From NCBI GenBank assembly GCA_025936755.1, contig JAICSS010000013.1, forward strand, positions 1 to 64,000: a DNA stretch of 64,000 bases, given 5' to 3'. The notes beneath the pieces are model-generated. The model was not told the origin of the DNA. It made no database searches and saw only the letters and a list, made by a program, of their open reading frames with translations. The translations under genes were made by a program, and so were the position numbers. Below are positions 58,998 to 64,000 of this stretch, piece after piece. The stretch comes from Solirubrobacterales bacterium. Its GTDB lineage: Bacteria; Actinomycetota; Thermoleophilia; Solirubrobacterales; 70-9. Numbering within the stretch: position 1 is the stretch's first letter; each line of letters starts with the position of its first letter.

Positions 58998-59111
58998 TGG
59001 TTCTCCTTATTTGGGTGAAGCTCCCCGTCCCGCTCCCCGGGGACCTGGTGGTGGCCAGGCAGGATCCGGTTCTGCCAGCGGACGAGGTTCGGATTTGAAG
59101 CGCCGATTGTA
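58998..59111 (-). promoter_or_regulatory. rpsB promoter and about 100-base leader
   Basis: TACAAT on the minus strand (59106-59111) is a good -10 element, putting the start near 59099 and leaving a leader of about 100 bases. The leader has GC hairpins (for example CCTGG-n6-CCAGG near 59048-59063) before the AAGGAG. Autogenous control by S2 through such leaders is known in bacteria, but I do not recognise a specific motif. Confidence 0.4.
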
Positions 59112-59122
59112 GAGAGGCGCGC

Positions 59123-59803
59123 CTACTCGGCGTGGGCCGCCTCCAGCGCCGCCTCCAGGTCCCCCGGCAGCGCCGAGCCGAAGCCGAGCCGCTCCCCGGT
59201 CCGCGGGTGCCGGAAGGAGAGCCGGTGGGCGTGGAGGAACTGGCGCTCGAGGCCGTAGCGGCAGGCGCCGCCGTAGGTGGCGTCGCCGGTCAGGGGATGG
59301 CCGATCGCCGCGAAGTGGGCGCGGATCTGGTGGGTGCGGCCGGTCTCCAGCCGCGCCTCCAGGTAGCTCTCCCGCGGCAGCAGCTCCAGCACGGTGAAGT
59401 GGGTCCGCGCCTGGCGGGAGGCGGCCCCGGAGACCGCCATCCGGTGGCGCTGGCGGGCGGCGCGGCCGATCGGGGCGTCGATCGTGCCGGTGCGGGAGGC
59501 GAGCCTGCCGCCGGCCAGGGCGAGGTAGGCGCGCTCGACCTCGCGGTCGCGCACCTGTTGCTGCAGCGCCGCGTGGGTCTCGTCGTCGCGGGCGACCACG
59601 AGCAGGCCGCTGGTGCCCTTGTCGAGGCGGTGCACGATCCCCGGGCGCTCGGGGTCGGCGCCGCCGCCGAGGATCTCGGCCAGCTCGTCGACCAGGGTCG
59701 GTCCCCGGTGGGACGGCGCCGGGTGGACGACGAGGCCGGCGGGCTTGTCGACGACGGCCAGCGCCTCGTCGAGGTGGACGACCCGCAGGTCGCTCTCAGC
59801 CAC
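59123..59803 (-). CDS. rluD: RluA/RluD-family pseudouridine synthase, no S4 domain
   Basis: 226 residues. Catalytic domain with HLDEALAVVDKPAGLVVHPAP, the catalytic Asp in GIVHRLDKGTSGLLVVARDD, and LETGRTHQIRAHFAAIGHPLTGDATYGG. The N-terminal S4 RNA-binding domain of typical RluD is absent: upstream codons lie in lspA. It modifies uridines of 23S rRNA or tRNA. GTG 59803 overlaps the lspA stop by 8 bases, and lspA-rluD is a common pair. Confidence 0.9.
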   Translation of the reverse strand: MAESDLRVVHLDEALAVVDKPAGLVVHPAPSHRGPTLVDELAEILGGGADPERPGIVHRLDKGTSGLLVVARDDETHAALQQQVRDREVERAYLALAGGRLASRTGTIDAPIGRAARQRHRMAVSGAASRQARTHFTVLELLPRESYLEARLETGRTHQIRAHFAAIGHPLTGDATYGGACRYGLERQFLHAHRLSFRHPRTGERLGFGSALPGDLEAALEAAHAE

Positions 59804-60269
59804 CGTCCCCCCCGGCTTCGGCGTCGCGCAGGTAGAGGAGGACGAGCAGCAGCACGCCGCAGGTGATCGCCGCGTCGGCGAGGTTGAACGGCGGCCAGGA
59901 GCCGACGGCGACGTAGTCGGTGACGGCATCGGCCCGGATCCGGTCGGCGAGGTTGCCGAGGGCGCCGCCGGCAAGCAGCCCGACGGCCACCCACATCCCC
60001 GGCCGCTCGGGCTTGCGGCTGAAGAAGAAGCCGATCAGCGCCAGCGCCCCGAGCGTCACCAGCACCAGGCCGACGCCGGCGCCGCCGGCGAGCCCGAAGG
60101 CGACGCCGCGGTTGTGGGAGAGCGTCAGGCCGAGCGGGCCCAGCACGTCGACTTCCTCGCCGATCGCGAGGTGGTCCTCGATCGCCGCCTTCGCCGCCTG
60201 GTCGGCGAGGAAGACGAGGCCGCAGAGGGCGCCGGCGAGGCTCCAGGCGCGGGCGGTGGAGGCGCTCAC
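59796..60269 (-). CDS. lspA: lipoprotein signal peptidase
   Basis: 157 residues with four TM helices. The two catalytic aspartates stand in GNLADR (Asp109) and FNLADA (Asp132), with LADQAAK near the N-terminus and SHNRGVAFGL. It cleaves prolipoproteins, such as the two lipoproteins at 40.9-42.0 kb. GTG 60269 overlaps the yggT stop by four bases. Confidence 0.94.
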   Translation of the reverse strand: MSASTARAWSLAGALCGLVFLADQAAKAAIEDHLAIGEEVDVLGPLGLTLSHNRGVAFGLAGGAGVGLVLVTLGALALIGFFFSRKPERPGMWVAVGLLAGGALGNLADRIRADAVTDYVAVGSWPPFNLADAAITCGVLLLVLLYLRDAEAGGDGG

Positions 60270-60571
60270 CCTGCGATCAGGTTGACGACCAGCCGCTGGG
60301 CGACGAAGAGCAGGAGCAGGCCGATCATCGGGCTGAGATCGAGCGCGAAGCCGCCGCCGCCGAGCGGCGGGATGAAGCGGCGGAAGAAGCTCAGGTAGGG
60401 GTCGGTGACCTCGAAGGCGAAGTCGAGCACCGCCCGCAGGTAGGGGTTGTAGGGCATGCGGGGGACGAAGGAGACGACGATTCGGATGAAGATCAGGATC
60501 ACGTAGACGACGAAGAGGGCGCTGACGTAGTCGGCGAGGTCGCCGCGGGTGAGAGCCAGGGGCGCCGTCAT
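60266..60571 (-). CDS. YggT-family membrane protein
   Basis: 101 residues with two hydrophobic regions (about 10-33 and 80-101) and the family motif PYNPYLRAVLDFAFEVTDPYLSFFRRFIPPLGG. YggT proteins commonly accompany sepF, proC and lspA; some take part in osmotic tolerance or division-associated membrane functions. It overlaps proC and lspA by four bases at each end. Confidence 0.92.
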   Translation of the reverse strand: MTAPLALTRGDLADYVSALFVVYVILIFIRIVVSFVPRMPYNPYLRAVLDFAFEVTDPYLSFFRRFIPPLGGGGFALDLSPMIGLLLLFVAQRLVVNLIAG

Positions 60572-61308
60572 TCCCGCATCCGCTCCAGCGAGGCCTCCAC
60601 CGCCGCCGCGAAGGCGCGCCGGGCCCCCTCGCGCTCGAGCGCCTCCAGCCCCCGCTCGGTGCTGCCGCCCGGGGAGGCGACGGCCCGGCGCAGAGCGGCG
60701 GGATCGTGGCGGCGCAGCAGCTCGGCGGTGCCGACGGCGGTCTCCGTGACCAGCTGGCGCGCAAGCTCGGCGTCGAGCCCGGCGGCGACCCCGGCCGCAG
60801 CGATCGCCTCCGCCGCCAGCGCCAGATACGCGGGCGAGCAGCCCATCACCGCGGTCGCCGCGTCGAAGTCCTCCTCGGCGATCTCGACGATCAGCCCCAG
60901 CACCGCCGTCTTCATCCAGACCAGATCGGTTGCCGTCCCGGCCGCGCAGAGGACGCCCTTACGGACCTCGACCCCGACGTTCGGCATCACTCGCAGGACG
61001 TGCTCGGCGTTCGGCAGCGCCGCCTGCAGCTGCGCCAGCGGGGTGACCGCGAGGACGGAGACGACCTCGCGGGCGTCGCGCAGCTCCGGCGCCACCTCCT
61101 CGAGCCGGTTCGGCTTCACCGCCAGGACGACGAGGTCGGCGCGGCGGGCGATCTCCTCGTTGGAGACCGCCTCTCCCCCCATCTGCGCGGCCAGCTCCCG
61201 CGCCCGGCCGGAGCCGCCGTCGGAGAAGAGCTTCTCCTCGAACTCGCCGACCCAGCCGCGCGCCATCGCGGCGGCCATCGACCCGGACCCGACGAACCCG
61301 ACGATCAT
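60568..61308 (-). CDS. proC: pyrroline-5-carboxylate reductase
   Basis: 246 residues. Rossmann start VGFVGSGSMAAAMARGW, VVLAVKPNRLEEV, HVLRVMPNVGVEVRKGVLC, and the C-terminal dimerisation signature VTSPGGSTERGLEALE-like AVASPGGSTERGLEAL. It reduces pyrroline-5-carboxylate to proline. ATG 61308 with TAGTCT 6 bases upstream. Position between sepF and yggT is typical. Confidence 0.95.
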   Translation of the reverse strand: MIVGFVGSGSMAAAMARGWVGEFEEKLFSDGGSGRARELAAQMGGEAVSNEEIARRADLVVLAVKPNRLEEVAPELRDAREVVSVLAVTPLAQLQAALPNAEHVLRVMPNVGVEVRKGVLCAAGTATDLVWMKTAVLGLIVEIAEEDFDAATAVMGCSPAYLALAAEAIAAAGVAAGLDAELARQLVTETAVGTAELLRRHDPAALRRAVASPGGSTERGLEALEREGARRAFAAAVEASLERMRE

Positions 61309-61314
61309 GGGCGG

Positions 61315-61320
61315 AGACTA
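61315..61320 (-). promoter_or_regulatory. -10 element (TAGTCT) of proC
   Basis: Minus-strand TAnnnT hexamer ending 6 bases before the proC ATG; it sits in the 19-base gap behind sepF. Confidence 0.4.
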
Positions 61321-61327
61321 ACCGGCG

Positions 61328-61885
61328 CTAGGACTGGTTGAAGAAGCCCTTGTCGATCAGCCTCGCCTTTTCCTCGGCGGAGACCTCGACGTTGCGGGGC
61401 GTCAGCAGGAACATCTTCTCGGCGATCCGCTGCATGCCGCCGTCGAGCGCGTAGGTGAGGCCGGAGCAGAAATCGATCATCCGCTTCGAGAGCTCGTGGT
61501 CGGCGGTCTGCAGGTTGAGGATCACCGGCACCGAGCGTTTGTACTGGTCGGCGACCTGCTGGGCGTCGTTGAAGTTCCGGGGGATCACCAGGTGGACCTG
61601 GACGTCGGTCCCGTTGCCGCCGTTGTCGACCGGGCGCAGGGTCCGGGTGCGGCTGGCGGCGATCGGCTCGTCGTCGGCGAAGATGTCGTCGATCTCGTCG
61701 CGGCGGGGCCGGCGCGAGGTCGGCAGGCGCCGGACCGAGGAGCGACCTTCACCGCGACCGCCTTCGTAGGCGTCTTCGGTCCCGGTCTCGGGCTCGAAGT
61801 CTTCCTCGTATTCGGGGCCGTAGTCGTGATCCTCGGCCAAGCCGAAGTAGACCAGCGCTCTATGCCAAGTGTCCCGTAGGGCCAT
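61328..61885 (-). CDS. sepF: cell division protein SepF
   Basis: 185 residues. An N-terminal amphipathic helix (ALRDTWHRALVYFGLAED) for membrane binding, an acidic/Arg-rich linker (about 25-85) and the C-terminal SepF domain (about 92-175) with VHLVIPRNFNDAQQVADQYKRSVPVILNLQTADHELSKRMIDFCSGLTYALDG. SepF anchors FtsZ rings and is essential in actinobacteria, which lack FtsA. The 66-base upstream gap holds a 16-base perfect palindrome and a hairpin. Confidence 0.95.
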   Translation of the reverse strand: MALRDTWHRALVYFGLAEDHDYGPEYEEDFEPETGTEDAYEGGRGEGRSSVRRLPTSRRPRRDEIDDIFADDEPIAASRTRTLRPVDNGGNGTDVQVHLVIPRNFNDAQQVADQYKRSVPVILNLQTADHELSKRMIDFCSGLTYALDGGMQRIAEKMFLLTPRNVEVSAEEKARLIDKGFFNQS

Positions 61886-61937
61886 CTGTCGCGTTGTTTC
61901 GGCCTCGGACGGCCGACTCCTTTACAGATTATTCCCA

Positions 61938-61953
61938 GATTTCGCGCGAAATC
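61938..61953. promoter_or_regulatory. 16-base perfect palindrome upstream of sepF
   Basis: GATTTCGCGCGAAATC, overlapping the last bases of the yggS gene, 53 bases before the sepF start. AATAAT just downstream on the minus strand (61931-61936) could serve as a -10 element, which would place the palindrome as an operator. Confidence 0.4.
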
Positions 61954-62584
61954 ACACGAAGAGCGAGCGGCCGAGGCGGACGATCGTCGCCCCCTCTTCG
62001 ACCGCGACCCGCCAATCCTGCGAGGTTCCCATCGAGAGACGGCGCAGATCGTGCTCGCCGGCCAGCTCGGCGAGGCGGGCGAAATAGGGGCGCGAGTGCT
62101 CCGGGTCGGGGCTGAAGGGCGGCATCGTCATCAGCCCGGCGACGGCCGCCGGGCAGCGGGCGATGAAGTCGCCCAGCGCCTCCGGCTCGACCCCGCCCTT
62201 GCCTTCCTCGCCGGAGACGTCGACCTCGACCAGCACTTCCGTCTCGGCCGTGGCGTACTTCTCCAGCTGGGCCAGGGCCGAGTCGGTGGCGACCGAGTGG
62301 ATCAGCCGGCAGAGGGGGAGCACCTGCTTGACCTTGCGGCTCTGCAGGTTGCCGATGAAGTCCCAGGTGAAGGCATCCCCCCAGCGCTCGTGCTTGGCCG
62401 CGAGATCCTGCTGGCGGTTCTCCCCCACCAGCTCCACCCCGGCCTCGGCGAGCTTCCCCATCTCCTCCAGCGGCACGTACTTGGTGGCGACGAGGATCTC
62501 GACGCCCTCGCCGGCGAACGCCCTCGCCTCCTCCAGGTTGGCCCCGACCCTGGCGGCGTCGATGCCGTGGATCGGCTCCGCCAT
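61952..62584 (-). CDS. YggS/PLPBP pyridoxal phosphate homeostasis protein
   Basis: 210 residues of the alanine-racemase-like TIM barrel. PLP lysine Lys35 in LVATKYV, then GENRQQDL, WDFIGNLQSRKVKQV, IHSVATDS, EVLVEVDVSGEEGKGG, GLMTMPPF and SMGTSQDWRVAVEEGATIVRLGRSLF. It buffers PLP and affects amino-acid pools. It starts 1 base after the pgeF stop, the usual division-cluster order. Confidence 0.95.
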   Translation of the reverse strand: MAEPIHGIDAARVGANLEEARAFAGEGVEILVATKYVPLEEMGKLAEAGVELVGENRQQDLAAKHERWGDAFTWDFIGNLQSRKVKQVLPLCRLIHSVATDSALAQLEKYATAETEVLVEVDVSGEEGKGGVEPEALGDFIARCPAAVAGLMTMPPFSPDPEHSRPYFARLAELAGEHDLRRLSMGTSQDWRVAVEEGATIVRLGRSLFV

Positions 62585-62585
62585 C

Positions 62586-63338
62586 TCAGCCCTCGATCCA
62601 GGCGAGCCCGCCCTGGCGGCCGGTGCGGCCTTCGTCGCGGCGGTGGGAGAAGAAGAGCTCCTCCTCGCAGCTGGTGCACAGCCCGGCCGACTCGACCCGC
62701 TCCACCCCCGCCCGCGCCAGCTGCCGCCGCGCCACCTCGGGCAGGTCGAGCATCCGCCCCCTGGCGATCCCTTCGCCAAGGGAGGAGAACGCTTCCAGCA
62801 CCTCCTCGCCGACCTCGTAGCAGCAGGGACCGATCCCCGGACCGATCGCGGCCGAGGTCGCCGCCACCGCCGCGGCGCCGCCGGCGAGAATCCCGCCGGC
62901 GAGCCCGCGCCACCCCGCGTGGACCATCGCCACCCCCCGCGGCCCCGCCATGGCGACCGGCAGGCAGTCGGCGACGAAGACCAAGGCGGCGACCCCCGGC
63001 TCCCGCACGACGTGCCCGTCCGCGGCGGGCATCGTTTCCCGACTTCTGGTTCCTCCAGCAACCAAAAGGCTGGAAACGACCTCGGTTCGGTGGTCGACCA
63101 GGTCGGTGCCGTGGACCTGGCGGGCGAAGACGATCTGGTCGGGATCGAATCCCAGCGCCGGGGCGAGGCGGCGGCGGTTCTCGATCACGTTCTCCTCAGC
63201 GTCGTCGGTGAGGAGGCCGAGGTTGAGGCGATCGAACGGCGGCTCGCTGACGCCCCCGAGCCGAGTCGAGAACGCCGCGCAGGCGCCGTCGAGCTCCGCT
63301 CGCAGCCAGCGCACGCCGCCGTCTTCGCGCCACTCCAT
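62586..63338 (-). CDS. pgeF: YfiH/PgeF-family polyphenol oxidase/purine nucleoside phosphorylase
   Basis: 250 residues. The zinc ligands of the family occur in FARQVHGTD, VADCLPVAM and MVHAGWRGLAGG; GPCCYEVGEEV completes the pattern. Members remove faulty amino acids from murein precursors (PgeF) or act on nucleosides. Between RQVHGTD and the DG-HVV strand lies an extra stretch (about 80-100) encoded by a hairpin-like sequence (63032-63079), probably an in-frame insertion. ATG 63338 preferred to TTG 63350. Confidence 0.9.
   Translation of the reverse strand: MEWREDGGVRWLRAELDGACAAFSTRLGGVSEPPFDRLNLGLLTDDAEENVIENRRRLAPALGFDPDQIVFARQVHGTDLVDHRTEVVSSLLVAGGTRSRETMPAADGHVVREPGVAALVFVADCLPVAMAGPRGVAMVHAGWRGLAGGILAGGAAAVAATSAAIGPGIGPCCYEVGEEVLEAFSSLGEGIARGRMLDLPEVARRQLARAGVERVESAGLCTSCEEELFFSHRRDEGRTGRQGGLAWIEG
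63032..63079. repeat. hairpin element inside pgeF
   Basis: Outer arms 63032-63039 and 63072-63079 pair perfectly (8 bp). Inner arms 63043-63051 and 63060-63068 pair with one mismatch (9 bp), separated by a 3-base internal loop on each side. Apical loop of 8. Confidence 0.6.
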
Positions 63339-63365
63339 GCCGATAGGCAATCAGAAGGGAGGGCG

Positions 63366-64000
63366 TCAGCCGGCCCGCGCCGCCTCCAGCGCGGCCGCCA
63401 GCTCCGCCTCCCGCCCCGAGACCTCGCCTTCCAGCTTGCGCCGCCGCGCCGCCCTCAGGCCACGCCCGACCGCGGGCCCCTGTGGAACCCCGGCCGCGAT
63501 CAGGTCGTCGCCGCCGATCTCCAGCTCGACCCGGCTCCAGGCGGTCAGGTACTGCTCGATCCAGTCCGCCCCCATCGCCCGGGCGAGGATCAGCTCGACC
63601 GGGTCGCGCCCGCCGGCGACCTCCACCCCCTCCCCCGGCCGCGGCGGCCACATCGAGGCCAGCAGCTCCTCGCCCCCGGGCGGCCCGAGCGCGGCGGCCA
63701 TCATCGCCTCCTCGCGCGGGGCGAACTCGGCCCAGTGCGGGCGCTCGAGCAGGTCGTCGACCGCCCGCAGCAGGTCGAGGCCGTCGTCGCGCAGGTCGAT
63801 CAGCCCCCACCCGTCGAGCCGCTCGAAGCCCTGGCAGGCGCTGCCTTCGGCGGCGAGCCGCTCCAGCTCGGCTCGCCGGCGGTCGGCCGAGACCGTCGTC
63901 AGGTCGGCCCTGCGCAGCAGCTTTCCGGTCTCGGGCTCGAGCTCGAAGTCGAAGCGGGCGGCGTAACGGGCGGCGCGGATCGCCCTGGTCGGGTCGTCCT
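63366..64000 (-). CDS. CCA-adding tRNA nucleotidyltransferase, 3' part only
   Basis: Runs off the right edge, so the start and catalytic domain are outside the window; 211 codons are visible. It opens with DDPTRAIRAARYAARFDFELEPET, the typical link from the nucleotidyltransferase domain to the RNA-binding domain of CCA-adding enzymes and poly(A) polymerases. RADLTTVSADRRRAELERL follows, then a C-terminal region with no HD motif that I can see. Adds or repairs the tRNA 3' CCA. Ends 28 bases before pgeF. Confidence 0.85.
   Translation of the reverse strand, partial: DDPTRAIRAARYAARFDFELEPETGKLLRRADLTTVSADRRRAELERLAAEGSACQGFERLDGWGLIDLRDDGLDLLRAVDDLLERPHWAEFAPREEAMMAAALGPPGGEELLASMWPPRPGEGVEVAGGRDPVELILARAMGADWIEQYLTAWSRVELEIGGDDLIAAGVPQGPAVGRGLRAARRRKLEGEVSGREAELAAALEAARAG

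Noticed and set aside
1-64000. CRISPR arrays, insertion sequences, integrases, tRNA genes
   Set aside because: None seen: no regularly spaced direct repeats, no transposase or integrase motifs, and no cloverleaf with a CCA-adjacent T-arm.

Overview
The window is about 70% GC, carries no rRNA or tRNA genes, and is packed with genes that overlap by 1-8 bases. Gene content points to a high-GC actinobacterium: MurT/GatD, SepF, a GarA-like FHA protein beside an FtsR-like MerR regulator, an RsiG-like anti-sigma factor, CinA, and a wax ester synthase. The LL-diaminopimelate aminotransferase, the divergent DapF and MiaA and the overall gene order suggest a deep lineage such as Thermoleophilia/Solirubrobacterales rather than mycobacteria or streptomycetes. 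That placement is inference.

Layout. 1-489: no convincing gene; a possible structured RNA (1-150), G-rich sequence, and a terminator for the next operon. 0.5-2.6 kb (minus): OmpR-type response regulator and sensor kinase. 2.7-13.5 kb (plus): ftsK, RodZ-like HTH protein, cinA, thpR, recA, a membrane cupredoxin, miaB, miaA, dapF, dapL. 13.6-17.9 kb: secreted hypothetical protein, MBL hydrolase, extended SDR, hflX, dut. 18.0-22.3 kb (minus): a five-gene operon of methyltransferase, lipid kinase, murT, methyltransferase and gatD. 22.3-25.6 kb (plus): peptidyl-prolyl isomerase and a redox run of peroxiredoxin, alpha/beta hydrolase, VKOR and DsbA-like protein. 25.6-28.3 kb: accessory genes (YqcI/YcgG-like, PfkB kinase, membrane-anchored dCTP-deaminase-like protein). 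28.3-44.2 kb: mixed metabolic and secreted functions, including a thiolase/SDR operon, ccdA, dinB, RlpA-like protein, WS/DGAT, a metalloprotease-like protein, nadE, three related envelope proteins and a frameshifted FAD-linked oxidase. 44.2-45.8 kb: rsiG-garA-ftsR regulatory operon. 45.8-64 kb (mostly minus): housekeeping block pgsA-like, proS, ispG, rseP, dxr, cdsA, uppS, frr, pyrH, tsf, rpsB, rluD, lspA, yggT, proC, sepF, yggS, pgeF and the 3' part of a CCA-adding enzyme, interrupted by two tandem secreted proteins.

Main themes are cell-envelope building (isoprenoid and lipid precursors, lipid II amidation, diaminopimelate, lipoprotein processing, division) and oxidative protein folding. 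Points deserving attention: DapF has serine in place of both catalytic cysteines; MiaA lacks its usual insertion domain; a dCTP-deaminase-like protein has a membrane anchor and no deaminase glutamate; long hairpins occur between and inside genes; a 60-base intergenic repeat is present twice; and at least fifteen genes have a TAnnnT -10 element only 6-9 bases before the start codon, suggesting leaderless mRNAs.
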